Assembly: GCF_900090225.1 (NCBI RefSeq) | Contig: NZ_FMHY01000002.1 | Span: 3,968,001-4,032,000 of the forward strand | DNA length: 64,000 nt | DNA from: Micromonospora eburnea | GTDB lineage: Bacteria; Actinomycetota; Actinomycetes; Mycobacteriales; Micromonosporaceae | Direction of reading: 5' to 3' | In this document: in pieces, positions 23,814 through 33,169 of the stretch | Layout of the letters: every line of letters starts with the position of its first letter | Position numbering within the stretch: the stretch's first letter is position 1 | Position numbers and translations under genes: made by a program | Notes under the pieces: model-generated | Database searches by the model: none | What the model was told of the DNA's origin: nothing | The model's input: the letters and a program-made list of their open reading frames with translations, nothing else

Positions 23814-24830
23814 TCAGCCCGCCTTGCGGTACACGAAGCCCTCCAGGGTCGTGACGATCTCCGACCGGTTGTCCCGGTGGCGCGTGCAGTACTGGGTCGG
23901 ATACCAGCCGGCGGTCTGCCAGGCCTGCGGCTGCTTGATCGGGAAGCAGCCGTCGGCGACGGAACCGGAGGCCAGGCCCCGGTACCAGTCCTGGGTGATC
24001 ATGGGCTCGTAGAAGGTCAGCTGCCCACCGTACGAGCCGTAGATGAACGTGTGCGTGAAGGTCTCCCCGTTCAGCTCCGGCCCGGTCAGGTCGATCAGGT
24101 GGTTGCCCATGCCGGGCTCCACCGAGCCGAAGTCGCTGTAGTCGGCCGGCATGTACCGCTCGGGGATGGGCCGGGCGCCGACCTCGAAGTCCTCGCAGTT
24201 GACGAGCATTCCGCACGGGCCGGGGCGGATGGCCAGCCGCTCCTCGTTCGAGTTCAGGTAGAAGTGGACGTCGAAGTGGGGACGGTCGTAGATGTGCTCG
24301 GGCAGGTGCCCGGCCGGGTTCCAGTTCACCAGCACGTACTGGAAGGGGGTGTCCACCTTGGCACGGAACTGCTTGCTCAGTTGCAGCGGGTACTCGTACC
24401 CGCCGGTGCACTCGGTGTGCTCGTCGGTCTTGCCGTCACCGTTGAGGTCGTAGCACCACAGGCCCGCCGTCGGCGGGTGGTTCGGCAGACCCTTGAGCGC
24501 GTCCTCGGTCATCACCATGCCGATGGTGTGCGGGACGCCGTTCTCGGACTGGGAGAACGCTCGGACGGTTCCCTTCCCCATCTTCGCCGACTCGCCGTAG
24601 GAGGCGCAGACCCCGGGGTACGCGGCGGTGTGGCGGATGAGGGCATCCGCGGCCTGCTTCGGCACCTTGACGTTGACCTCGGCGCCGCTGCGCGCGCTCG
24701 GCGAGACGCAGACGGCGACCTTGGGCCCACCGGCGGAGGCGGAACTCGGAGCGATGGTGGCGACGAGGGCGACCGCGGCCAGCACGGCCGCCAACCCCAG
24801 CGCGGCGTTGCGGATTCTTCGACGGGACAT
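23814..24830 (-). CDS. Secreted protein of unknown function
   Basis: A 338-residue protein with a signal peptide (MSRRRIRNAALGLAAVLAAV, probable cleavage after SASA). The mature part has paired cysteines and an EF-hand-like acidic loop DLNGDGKTDEHTE. A central block, PEHIYDRPHFDVHFYLN, has the HFDxHFY pattern seen in uncharacterised secreted proteins annotated as TTHB210/DUF5602-like. It ends with YEPMITQDWYRGL and QYCTRHRDN. The three-His/Asp core might bind a metal. It is downstream of the MFS exporter in the same direction with 79 bases between, but a pathway role is not indicated. Confidence 0.65.
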   Translation of the reverse strand: MSRRRIRNAALGLAAVLAAVALVATIAPSSASAGGPKVAVCVSPSARSGAEVNVKVPKQAADALIRHTAAYPGVCASYGESAKMGKGTVRAFSQSENGVPHTIGMVMTEDALKGLPNHPPTAGLWCYDLNGDGKTDEHTECTGGYEYPLQLSKQFRAKVDTPFQYVLVNWNPAGHLPEHIYDRPHFDVHFYLNSNEERLAIRPGPCGMLVNCEDFEVGARPIPERYMPADYSDFGSVEPGMGNHLIDLTGPELNGETFTHTFIYGSYGGQLTFYEPMITQDWYRGLASGSVADGCFPIKQPQAWQTAGWYPTQYCTRHRDNRSEIVTTLEGFVYRKAG

Positions 24831-24909
24831 GACCTCATTCCTCTGTTCGTCGGGCGACGGGCATCCGTTTCGGCGGGGTGCGGGCCGAAGGTGGCTCGCG
24901 GAAACGGAG

Positions 24910-26472
24910 TCAGGGGGCGGGCGGCGCGGCCTCCGGCGGCATGCCGGGGTGGCCCGTACCGGTGGGCGGCACGCTCTTGAGCCGGGTGGCCAGGAGGACC
25001 GCGACGGCGAGGAACAGCACCAGGTTGATCAGGCTGGCGCCGTGCAGGGCCTGGGTGAACGCCTCCCGGGCCGAGTCGAGCAGCTCCGCGGCCACGGGCT
25101 CGGGCAGGGTGTCCGCCACCGCCGCGGCACCGACGATGCTCTCCCCCGCCGGGATCGCCGCCTCCGGAGGGACCGCGGCCGGCACGTCGACCGCGGAACC
25201 GTAGACGGCCCCGGCGACGCTGCCGAGGACGGCGACGCCGAGCGCGACGCCGAGTTCCCCGCCGGTGGACGACAGTGAGCCGGCGGCGCCCGCCTTCTCC
25301 GGCGGTGTCGACGACATCAGCACGGCGTTGGCCAGGGTGGCGCTGGGGCTGCCGCCGACGTACATGACGACCAGGCCGACGATCAGGGTGGCGAGCCCGC
25401 CGGAGACGTTGACCTGGGTGACGACCAGCGCGCCGACCGCCGCCAGGACCATGCCGGCGGCCAGGACGTACGCGGGGCGCACGGTACGGGCGACGGCCGG
25501 CCCGATGTTGCCGCCGATGATCATCGCACCGGCGGGGATGAGCATCCACAGGGCGACCTTCAGCGGGGTCAGGTCCGCCACGAGCTGCATGTAGAGGGTG
25601 GAGACGAGACCGGCCCCCGCGGTGATGAAGCCGAACGCCAGGCCCAGCAGGACGATGGTGCTCACCACCGGGTTGCGGAACAGCGCGAGGTCCAGCATCG
25701 GGTGGGTGAGATGCCGCTGGCGGTGGACGAACATCAGGCCGAAGGCCAGCCCGACGACGATGGCGCCGAGGGGCATGGCCGCCCAGCCCGCGCGCGCGAT
25801 CTCCTTGAGCCCGTAGACCACCGGCAGGAGCGCGGCGAGCGTGAGCAGCGCGCTGAGCGGGTCGAGCCGGCCCGGGTGAGGATGGCGCGCCGCGGGCAGC
25901 AGCCCCGGGCCGACCAGCAGCAACAGCGCCATGACCGGGACGCCCATCAGGAAGATCGAGCCCCACCAGAAGGAGCCGAGCAGCAGGCCACCGACCACCG
26001 GGCCGAGGATCACGCCGAGCATGATGGAGGTGCCCCAGACGCCCATCGCGGCGCCCATCTGCGCCGGGTTGGGAAAGAGCTGGGCGATCAGGGCGAGCAC
26101 GCACGGCATGACCGTCGCCGCCGAGATGCCGAGCAGGGCCCGGGAGACCAGGAGCATCTCGATCGAGGTCGAGTACGCCGCCAGCAGGGACGCGACCATG
26201 AAGCCGACGGCGCCGCCGAGCAGCACGTTCCGGTGACCGATCCGGTCCCCGAGGGTGCCCATGAGAACGAGGAAGCCGGCGATCATGAAGCCGTAGATGT
26301 CGGTCACCCACAGCTGCTGGGTGCCGCTGGCCCCGAGGTCGGTCGCGAGCCTGGGAAGCGCGAGGATCAGGACGCTGATGTCCACCGTGGTGAGCAGGGT
26401 CGGCAGGCACAGGACGGCGAGCGCCATCCACTCCCGGCGACCCGCCCGGGCGCCCATGTCAACTGTCGTCAC
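24910..26472 (-). CDS. DHA2-family MFS drug exporter
   Basis: A 520-residue 14-helix major facilitator of the EmrB/QacA type. Motif A appears as GTLGDRIGHRNVLL and motif C as GVILGPVVGG; the early helix contains LTTVDISVLILALPRLATDL. GTG 26472 is preferred because AAGGA precedes it; ATG 26457 is the next choice. It is divergent from the biosynthetic operon starting at 28149 and is separated by 182 bases from the epoxide hydrolase transcribed ahead of it. Exporters of this family accompany most enediyne clusters, where they are thought to give self-protection by efflux. That role is inferred from position here. Confidence 0.9.
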   Translation of the reverse strand: MTTVDMGARAGRREWMALAVLCLPTLLTTVDISVLILALPRLATDLGASGTQQLWVTDIYGFMIAGFLVLMGTLGDRIGHRNVLLGGAVGFMVASLLAAYSTSIEMLLVSRALLGISAATVMPCVLALIAQLFPNPAQMGAAMGVWGTSIMLGVILGPVVGGLLLGSFWWGSIFLMGVPVMALLLLVGPGLLPAARHPHPGRLDPLSALLTLAALLPVVYGLKEIARAGWAAMPLGAIVVGLAFGLMFVHRQRHLTHPMLDLALFRNPVVSTIVLLGLAFGFITAGAGLVSTLYMQLVADLTPLKVALWMLIPAGAMIIGGNIGPAVARTVRPAYVLAAGMVLAAVGALVVTQVNVSGGLATLIVGLVVMYVGGSPSATLANAVLMSSTPPEKAGAAGSLSSTGGELGVALGVAVLGSVAGAVYGSAVDVPAAVPPEAAIPAGESIVGAAAVADTLPEPVAAELLDSAREAFTQALHGASLINLVLFLAVAVLLATRLKSVPPTGTGHPGMPPEAAPPAP

Positions 26473-26654
26473 GTTGGTCCTTCCGTCGATGGATGTCACC
26501 TGTACGAGGCGGCCCCCCGTCACGCGGTCGACACGCAGCCGTGTCCGGGGCGCGGCGGGACCGCCAGCGGGGACCGCGACGGTGCGGAACGGGGTGGCCT
26601 GGTGGGGGCGGCGGTCCCGGCCCCGGCCCGCGCGACCGGGTCCCGCCGCCGACC

Positions 26655-27839
26655 TCAGGCGGCGCCGCGCAGCGACCGGAAGAAGGCCCGTACGTCGCCG
26701 ACGAACAGCTCCGGCACCTCCATGGCGGGGAAGTGCCCGCCCCGGTCGAACTCGGTCCAGTGGGTGATGGTCGGGAAGTCCCGGTCGGCGAGCCGGCGGA
26801 TCGGGACGATGCAGTCCTGCGGAAACACCGCCACGCCGAGGGGGACGGTCAGGGGCTGCTCCCGGTAGCCGCTCAGCATCTCGCCGTTCGGGTCCTCGGT
26901 CGCCCGGCGCTGCTCCTCGGTGACCTCGCGGTACATCTGGGCCGACGAGCCCGCGGTGTTGGTCAGCCAGTAGATCATCACGTTGGTCAGGAGCAGATCC
27001 CGGTCGATGACCTCGTCGGGCAGTTCGGCGTCCGTCCACTCCTTGAACCGTTCGACGATCCAGGCCAGCTGGCCGGCCGGCGAGTCGTTGAGCGCGTAGG
27101 AGACCGTCTGGGGACGGGTCGACAGCAGCTTCCGGTAGCCGGAGCCGTCGGCGTCGAAGCTGGCGAGCCGGCCCAACCGGGCCATGTCCTGCTCGTCGAG
27201 GCCGGCCAGTTCGGCGGGATCGCCCGACGGGAAGACGGTGAGCATGTTGCTGTGCACGCCGACGACGCGCTCGGGGTCGAGCCGGCCCACCGCGAGAGAG
27301 ATCGGCGAGCCGAAGTCCCCGCCCTGGGCGCCGTAACGCTCGTAGCCGAGGCGGCGCATCAGCTCCACCCAGGCGGCCCCGACCCGGTCGACGGACCAGC
27401 CGGCGGCGGGCAGCGGGCCGGAGAAGCCGAAGCCCGGAATCGACGGGATGACCAGGTGGAAGGCGTCCGAGGCGGAGCCGCCGTACGCGACCGGGTTGGT
27501 CAGCGGGCCCACCACGTTGAGGAACTCCGCCACCGACCCGGGCCAGCCGTGCGACATGATCAGCGGCAGCGCGTCCGGCTCGGGCGAGCGGACGTGCGCG
27601 AAGTGCACGTTGGCGCCGTCGATGGTCGTGGTGAACTGCGGCAGCCGGTTGAGCTGCGACTCCGCCTGTCGCCAGTCGTAGCTGGTCAGCCAGTGGGCGA
27701 CCAGTTCCTTCAGGTACGACAGGGGCACGCCGCGCGCCCAGCCGGTCTCGGGCAGGTCCGGCGACCAGCGGGTCTGCGCCAGCCGGCGGCGCAGGTCGTC
27801 GAGTTCGGTCTGCCGGATGTTGATCGTGAATGGCTGCAC
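26655..27839 (-). CDS. Epoxide hydrolase, EHN-type alpha/beta hydrolase
   Basis: A 394-residue enzyme with the N-terminal EHN region (NIRQTELDDLRRRLAQTRWS) and an alpha/beta-hydrolase core. The oxyanion motif is MSHGWPGS, the nucleophile Asp is in AQGGDFGSPISLAV, and the catalytic His is in RGGHFPAMEVPE. GTG 27839 follows GGAGAGAAC. This is the family of C-1027 SgcF and neocarzinostatin NcsF2, which open an epoxide on the nine-membered enediyne core to a vicinal diol. Its place beside the exporter and opposite the biosynthetic operon fits that job, though regiochemistry cannot be predicted from sequence. A general detoxification enzyme is the alternative. Confidence 0.88.
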   Translation of the reverse strand: MQPFTINIRQTELDDLRRRLAQTRWSPDLPETGWARGVPLSYLKELVAHWLTSYDWRQAESQLNRLPQFTTTIDGANVHFAHVRSPEPDALPLIMSHGWPGSVAEFLNVVGPLTNPVAYGGSASDAFHLVIPSIPGFGFSGPLPAAGWSVDRVGAAWVELMRRLGYERYGAQGGDFGSPISLAVGRLDPERVVGVHSNMLTVFPSGDPAELAGLDEQDMARLGRLASFDADGSGYRKLLSTRPQTVSYALNDSPAGQLAWIVERFKEWTDAELPDEVIDRDLLLTNVMIYWLTNTAGSSAQMYREVTEEQRRATEDPNGEMLSGYREQPLTVPLGVAVFPQDCIVPIRRLADRDFPTITHWTEFDRGGHFPAMEVPELFVGDVRAFFRSLRGAA

Positions 27840-28148
27840 GTTCTCTCCTCGCGGTTGCCGTCCATCAGCGGATTTCGAACGCCCGGTCGCCCCTCGACTC
27901 ACCGCGGGTGACGTTCCGCTCACGCCGAAGGCATTGACGTCGCCCATGACCGTGGCACCGGCCACGGGGCCGCCGCATCTTCCGGAATGCGGCGCGAGCC
28001 GGCCATACCAGCACCGTCCGCGACCACGTGCGCACGTACAGAGATGCCGACTCGCGGCGGCAGTTGGAATCGTGAGCCGGACGTCGCCACCGGTGGACCG
28101 ACAGAGCGGCGTCCCATCCCTGCCCCGACACGAGGAGTGTGATCTCGG
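27840..28148. promoter_or_regulatory. Divergent promoter region between epoxide hydrolase and aminotransferase operon
   Basis: 309 bases between two divergent starts. No gene is seen. Both promoters should be here, but no -10/-35 pair stands out. Confidence 0.4.
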
Positions 28149-29354
28149 GTGACCACCCCGAACACCCCACCGCCGACCGCGCGAGGCCCCCTGTCCAGCA
28201 GGACCAGCCACTTCGTCCTGCCGAAGCAGTGGGCGTCCATGCGCCGCGCCGAGCAACTCGAACGGGAGACCGGCAACCGGGTCATCCACCTGGAGAAGGG
28301 CGACTTCCAGGGCGAGGAGTTCCGCCCCGCGCCGCACATTCTCGAGGCCTGCGCCCGGGCGGTGCACGACGGGCACGTGCGCTACGTACCCGGGCCCGGC
28401 CTGCCCGAGCTGCGCGACGCCATCGCCGAGGAGGCGACGCGGCGGGGCCGGCCGACCGTGCGTGAGGAGGTGCTGGTGACCATGGGCGCCAAGCACGCGC
28501 TGACGCAGAGCCTGCTCACGCTCATCGACAACGGCGACGAGGCGATCTTCCCGAACCCGGGCTACCCGCCGGACGAGTTCTGGATCACCTACGCCGGCGG
28601 CCGGGTCGTCTACGCGCCGCTGGTCGAGCCGGACTTCCACTTCGACATCGACCACCTCGCGCAGCTGATGAACGACCGCACCAAGGTTCTGATCATCAAC
28701 ACCCCGCAGCGGCCCAACGGCATGACCGTCGACCGGCTAACGGAGATCAGCGAGCTGTGCCGGCGGCACGACGTGATGGTGATCTCGGACGAGATCTTCA
28801 GCCACATGGTGTATCCGCCCGCCGAGCACCAGACCATCGCCGCCATCGAGGGGATGGCCGACCGGACGCTGCTGGTGGACACGTTCAGCAAGAGCTACAT
28901 CATGACCGGCTTCCGGATCGGCTGGTGCGTCGCGAACCGCGACCTGATCACCGCCATGGACATCTTCCAGCAGAACTCGGTGACCAACGTGCCGGCGTTC
29001 GTGCAGCTGGCCGCCCTGGCGGCGCTCACCGGCCCGCAGGACCACGTCATCGCCACCCGCGAACGCCTGCGGGCCAAGCGCGACCGGGCGGTCGCGGCGC
29101 TCAACGCCATCCCCGGCATCAGCTGCCCGTCCCCGGACGGCTCGTTCTACGTCTTCCCGGACATCCGCGGCACGGGGTTGACCGCCCAGCAGTTCACCGA
29201 CCACCTGATCGACCGGTACTCGGTGGGGGTCGTCGCCGGGACGGCGTTCGGCGACCGGGGCGAGGGTCACGTGCGGATCACGTACGCCGTGCCGGACGAC
29301 GTCCTCGACGAGGGCCTGAGCCGCATCCGCCAGGCCGTCGAGAACCTCGGGTGA
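28149..29354 (+). CDS. PLP-dependent class I/II aminotransferase
   Basis: A 401-residue fold-type I aminotransferase. Visible elements are the Gly-rich phosphate region TMGAKHALTQ, the Asn-Pro-Gly segment FPNPGYPPDEFW, the PLP-contacting Asp/Tyr in VISDEIFSHMVYP, the Schiff-base Lys in DTFSKSYIMTGFRIGW, and the substrate-carboxylate Arg in HVRITYAVPDD. The canonical NTPxNPTG motif is NTPQRPNGM here, a shift that may alter substrate choice. GTG 28149 is the only start after an in-frame stop. It opens a plus-strand operon whose later genes overlap by four bases. The likely amino donor/acceptor is an aromatic or beta-keto acid, but the substrate cannot be named. Confidence 0.88.
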   Translation: MTTPNTPPPTARGPLSSRTSHFVLPKQWASMRRAEQLERETGNRVIHLEKGDFQGEEFRPAPHILEACARAVHDGHVRYVPGPGLPELRDAIAEEATRRGRPTVREEVLVTMGAKHALTQSLLTLIDNGDEAIFPNPGYPPDEFWITYAGGRVVYAPLVEPDFHFDIDHLAQLMNDRTKVLIINTPQRPNGMTVDRLTEISELCRRHDVMVISDEIFSHMVYPPAEHQTIAAIEGMADRTLLVDTFSKSYIMTGFRIGWCVANRDLITAMDIFQQNSVTNVPAFVQLAALAALTGPQDHVIATRERLRAKRDRAVAALNAIPGISCPSPDGSFYVFPDIRGTGLTAQQFTDHLIDRYSVGVVAGTAFGDRGEGHVRITYAVPDDVLDEGLSRIRQAVENLG

Positions 29355-29358
29355 CCTG

Positions 29359-30954
29359 ATGGACATCGGACGGATGTTGGCGTGGAGCGCCGAGCGCCAC
29401 CCGCATCGGCGGGCCGTCGGCGGGCCACGGCCGATGACCTTCCGCCAGTGGGACGCGTACACCAACCAGCTGGCCCGGGCGCTGGCGGACCTCGGGGTCC
29501 GCCGCGCCCACCGGGTCGTGCTCCACATGGGCAACGGGACGGAACTGGCCAGCTGCTACCTGGCGGTGCAGAAACTCGGCGCGGTGGCGGTGCCGCTGTC
29601 CACCCGGTTCGGCCTGGCCGAGGTCGAACACTGCCTGCGGGACTGCTCGCCCGCGCTGGTCGTCACCGACGCCACCACGTCCGATCTGTCCGCCCAGGCA
29701 CGGGCCGCGCTGCCCGGCCTCCCGGCGTCGGCGCACGCCGGCGACCCGGACGACGCGGCGCCGGGCAGCGTGGCCCTGGCGCCGCTCGTCCAGGGCCAGC
29801 CCGACGGGCCACTCTCGGTCGGCATCGTCGACCGCCAGCTGAGCGTGCTGCTCTACACCTCGGGCACGACGGGACGCCCGAAGGGCGTCCCCCGGACCCA
29901 CGCCGCCGAGCACGCCGCCACCGTGGCGCACGTCCTGCAGTCCGGGCAGCGCGGCGACGACGTCACGCTCGGCGTGATGCCGCTGTTCCACACCATGGGC
30001 GTACGCACCCTGCTGGCCAGCGTCCTCACCGGCGGCACCTGGGTGCCCCAGCGCCGCTTCGACGCCGACGAGTCGTCGGAGCTCATCACGCGTGCGGGCA
30101 TCACCGCGCTGTACCTGGTACCCACCATCTACTGGTCGCTGTTGCAGACGGGCCGGCTGCCCGAGCTCACCTCGCTGCGCCGGCTCGGGTACGCCGGGGC
30201 GCCGATGACCCCGGACCTCGCCGGCCGCCTCGTCGACGCCGTCCGTCCCCGGTCGTTCGTCAACCACTACGGCAGCACGGAGATCTTCACCTTCACCGTG
30301 GAACCGGACGTGGCGGCGCGACCCGGCAGCGCCGGACGCGCCGGACTCTTCTCCCGGGTCCGCGTCATCGCCACCGACTCCGATGCCGGGCCCACGGACG
30401 TCGTGGCGCCGGGCGAGCCGGGGCAGGTGATCGCCTCGATGGGCTCCCCCGAGGCGTTCGCGGGCTACTGGCGGCGCCCGGACGCCGACCGGACGGCGAT
30501 CCGCGGCGGCTGGTACCACACCGGTGACCTCGCGATCCGCGACGAGGACGGGAACCTGTGGTACCAGGGCCGCGTCGACGACATGATCATCTCCGGAGGC
30601 GAGAACATCTACCCGGCCGACATCGAGGCGGCGCTCGCGGCCTGCCCCGCCGTCGCCGACAACGTCGTGGTCGGACTCCCGGACGAACGGTGGGGACAGA
30701 GCGTCACGGCGTTCGTCGTCCCCCGCGCCGGAGTCGATCCCGCCCGGGCCGTCCGGGAGGTTCAGCACTTCATCCGCGCCTCCGCCGGGCTGCCGTCGCT
30801 GAAACGCCCCAAGCGGGTGATCGCCGTGGACCGGATACCCCGCTCCCCCGTCGGCAAGATCCTGCGCCGGCAACTCGCCGGCGGCGGCTACGACCCCCTC
30901 GCGGACACCGCCGCCGGGCGCGGCGCCCCTGAGCGAACGGAGACGGTTCGATGA
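29359..30954 (+). CDS. AMP-dependent acyl-CoA ligase / adenylating enzyme
   Basis: A 531-residue ANL-superfamily ligase. The P-loop-like motif is LLYTSGTTGRPKG, the A5 motif is FVNHYGSTEIFTF, A7 is WYHTGDLAIRDEDG, A8 is RVDDMIISGGENIYP, and the A10 Lys is in PRSPVGKILRRQL. Overall it resembles benzoate/4-chlorobenzoate-CoA ligases (PLFHTMGVRTLLASV). It activates a carboxylic acid as an adenylate and most likely transfers it to CoA. No carrier protein is fused or encoded nearby apart from the PKS ACP. Its stop overlaps the SDR start by four bases (ATGA). In enediyne clusters such ligases attach peripheral aromatic acids, which is the working guess here. Confidence 0.9.
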   Translation: MDIGRMLAWSAERHPHRRAVGGPRPMTFRQWDAYTNQLARALADLGVRRAHRVVLHMGNGTELASCYLAVQKLGAVAVPLSTRFGLAEVEHCLRDCSPALVVTDATTSDLSAQARAALPGLPASAHAGDPDDAAPGSVALAPLVQGQPDGPLSVGIVDRQLSVLLYTSGTTGRPKGVPRTHAAEHAATVAHVLQSGQRGDDVTLGVMPLFHTMGVRTLLASVLTGGTWVPQRRFDADESSELITRAGITALYLVPTIYWSLLQTGRLPELTSLRRLGYAGAPMTPDLAGRLVDAVRPRSFVNHYGSTEIFTFTVEPDVAARPGSAGRAGLFSRVRVIATDSDAGPTDVVAPGEPGQVIASMGSPEAFAGYWRRPDADRTAIRGGWYHTGDLAIRDEDGNLWYQGRVDDMIISGGENIYPADIEAALAACPAVADNVVVGLPDERWGQSVTAFVVPRAGVDPARAVREVQHFIRASAGLPSLKRPKRVIAVDRIPRSPVGKILRRQLAGGGYDPLADTAAGRGAPERTETVR

Positions 30955-31754
30955 GCAACATCCCGGCGAGCGCGGTGCCGACCCCGGCCGGGCTGGCCGG
31001 CCGTACGGTCGTGGTGACCGGGGCCGGCGCCGAGATCGGTGGCGCGTACGTGCGCGCCTTCGCGGCCACCGGCGCGAACGTGGTCGCCGTCGACCTGCTC
31101 CGCACCGCCCGGCAGGCGATGGAGACGACCCGTACGGCGAGCCGGACCGGGCCCGGACGAGCCGTCTTCGCACCCGCCGACGTCACCTCGCAGTCCGACT
31201 GGCGGCTCGTGGTGGAGCGGACGATCGCGGAGTTCGGCCGCCTGGACGTGCTGGTCAACAACGCCGCCGTCTACCGGGCGATCAGTCGGAAACGCCCGCT
31301 GACCGAACTGGTGGTCGAGGAGTGGGACCACGTGTTCGCGGTCAACGTCCGCGGCACCTGGCTGGGCATCAAGGCGGTGGCACCGGCGATGATGGACTCC
31401 GGCGGCGGAAGCATCGTCAACGTGTCCTCCGTGGTGGGGCGTACCGGTGCCGTCGGCTTCGCCCACTACGTGGCCTCCAAGGCGGCGGTCGAGGGGCTGA
31501 CCCGCGCCGCGGCCCGGGAACTCGGCGAGCACAACGTACGGGTCAACGCCGTCGCCCCCGGCCTGGTGGACAACGACGCCAGCCGGACGTTGAACCCGGA
31601 GACGTACCTCGCGGCGGCGGCCCGCGCCCGGTCCCTGCCCCGGCCGATGACGGCCGACGACCTGATCGGTTCGCTGCTCTGGCTGGCCTCCCCGGCGTCG
31701 TCGTTCGTCACCGGTCAGACGGTCGTCGTCGACGGCGGGCAGGTGTTCACATGA
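30951..31754 (+). CDS. Short-chain dehydrogenase/reductase
   Basis: A 267-residue SDR. The cofactor motif reads TGAGAEIGGAY, where the middle Gly of the usual TGxxxGxG is replaced by Glu. VVAVDL at the end of beta-2 has an Asp, which favours NAD(H). NNAAVY, NVSSVVG and the catalytic YVASK follow, and APGLVDNDASRT and QTVVVDGGQVF close the fold. It would interconvert an alcohol and a ketone. Four-base overlaps on both sides (with the acyl-CoA ligase and the aldehyde dehydrogenase) show tight co-expression, so it probably acts on the acyl unit processed by this operon. Confidence 0.9.
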   Translation: MSNIPASAVPTPAGLAGRTVVVTGAGAEIGGAYVRAFAATGANVVAVDLLRTARQAMETTRTASRTGPGRAVFAPADVTSQSDWRLVVERTIAEFGRLDVLVNNAAVYRAISRKRPLTELVVEEWDHVFAVNVRGTWLGIKAVAPAMMDSGGGSIVNVSSVVGRTGAVGFAHYVASKAAVEGLTRAAARELGEHNVRVNAVAPGLVDNDASRTLNPETYLAAAARARSLPRPMTADDLIGSLLWLASPASSFVTGQTVVVDGGQVFT

Positions 31755-33169
31755 GGCCCGCGGCCGGGGCGCCGGGGGAAACCCACGCCCGACCGGTCGA
31801 CCCGGCGACCCTCGTCCCGCTGCCCCCGGTCGCGGTCACCACCGCCGCGGAACTCGACGAGGCCGCGGCGCGGGCCGACGCGGCGCTCCGCGGTTCCTGG
31901 GCGGTCGACGGCCGGCGCCGCGCCGCCGTCCTGCACGGGTGGGGCGAGGCGCTGACGGCCCATGCCGGCGAGCTGGCCGAGTCGCTGGTGACCGAGACCG
32001 GCAAGACGGTCTCGGAGGCCCACCAGGAGATCCGGGCCTGCGTGGACGCGCTGACCTACAACGCGGGTCTCGCCCGGCACCTCGGCGGCGTCGCCGGCAC
32101 CCTGCCCGACGGCACCGTGGCGCACGTCACGCGGCAGCCGGTCGGCGTCACCGCGTTCGTCGTCCCGTGGAACTGGCCGATGCTGCTGCTCCTGCGGGAT
32201 CTCGCGCCGGCCCTGGCAGCCGGGGTGACCGCGCTGGTCAAACCGGCGCCGCAGACCAGCCTGGTCACCGGCCGGGTGCTGGCCCTCGGCCGCGCGGCGG
32301 GGCTGCCCGACGACGTCGCCCACCTCGTCGTCGGTGGGCCCGAGGTCGGGCGCGCCACCGTCGCGCACCCGCTGGTACGGGCCGTCGCGTTCACCGGTTC
32401 GACCGGGGTGGGCGCGGAGATCCTGCGCGCGGCGGGGACCGGCCTGAAACGTACGCTGCTCGAACTCGGCGGCAAGGGAGCGCTGGTCATCTGCGCCGAC
32501 GCCGACGTGCCGGCCGCGGTGGCCGCGGCGGTCCGGGCGACGGTGGTGACCGCCGGCCAGATGTGCATGGCCTGCACCCGCGTCCTGGTCGCCCGTCCGG
32601 CGTACCGGGACGTGCTCCAACGCCTCACCGACGGGCTGGACCGGGTCCGGGTCGGCCATCCCGGCGACCCCGCCACGGACATGGGCCCGCTGGTGTCACC
32701 GGCGGCCGGGGAACGGCTGGCGCGGACGCTGGCCGACGCGCGCGTACGACACGAGGTGCACGGCGGCCAACGGGTCCGCCTCGACGGGCTGCCGGGACAC
32801 TTCGTGCGGCCGGCCGTCGTCACGGCGGTGACACCGGAGTCGCCGATCGTCCGGCGGGAGCTGTTCGCGCCGGTCGTGACGGTGGAGCCGTTCGACGACG
32901 AGGCCGAGGCGGTACGGCTGGCCAACGCGACCGACTACGGCCTGGCGGCGAGCGTCTGGACCCGCGACGTGCACCGCGCCTGGCGGATCGCCCGGGGGAT
33001 CGAGGCGGGCACCGTGTGGGTCAACGGCTACAACCACTCGTACCCGGAGACGCCCAGCGGAGGCTTCAAGTCCTCCGGCATCGGCCGCACCCGCGGGGTG
33101 GTCGGGGTCGAGCAGTTCACCGAACTCAAGCACATCCACTTCGCCGTACCGGCGGGCGAGGGGTCATGA
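31751..33169 (+). CDS. NAD(P)-dependent aldehyde dehydrogenase
   Basis: A 472-residue ALDH. The cofactor-binding FTGSTGVGAEIL, the general-base Glu in LLELGGKGALVI, the nucleophilic Cys in TAGQMCMACTR, and the C-terminal GTVWVNGYNHSYPETPSGGFKSSGIGR are all present. VVPWNWPM matches the oxyanion Asn loop. It would oxidise an aldehyde to a carboxylate, following the SDR or preceding the acyl-CoA ligase. ATG 31751 overlaps the SDR stop (ATGA), and its own stop overlaps the UbiD start in the same way. Confidence 0.92.
   Translation: MRPAAGAPGETHARPVDPATLVPLPPVAVTTAAELDEAAARADAALRGSWAVDGRRRAAVLHGWGEALTAHAGELAESLVTETGKTVSEAHQEIRACVDALTYNAGLARHLGGVAGTLPDGTVAHVTRQPVGVTAFVVPWNWPMLLLLRDLAPALAAGVTALVKPAPQTSLVTGRVLALGRAAGLPDDVAHLVVGGPEVGRATVAHPLVRAVAFTGSTGVGAEILRAAGTGLKRTLLELGGKGALVICADADVPAAVAAAVRATVVTAGQMCMACTRVLVARPAYRDVLQRLTDGLDRVRVGHPGDPATDMGPLVSPAAGERLARTLADARVRHEVHGGQRVRLDGLPGHFVRPAVVTAVTPESPIVRRELFAPVVTVEPFDDEAEAVRLANATDYGLAASVWTRDVHRAWRIARGIEAGTVWVNGYNHSYPETPSGGFKSSGIGRTRGVVGVEQFTELKHIHFAVPAGEGS

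Noticed and set aside
24865..24907. CCGTTTC/GAAACGG inverted repeat after the MFS gene
   Set aside because: Seven-base arms with a 29-base loop; too weak to call a terminator.
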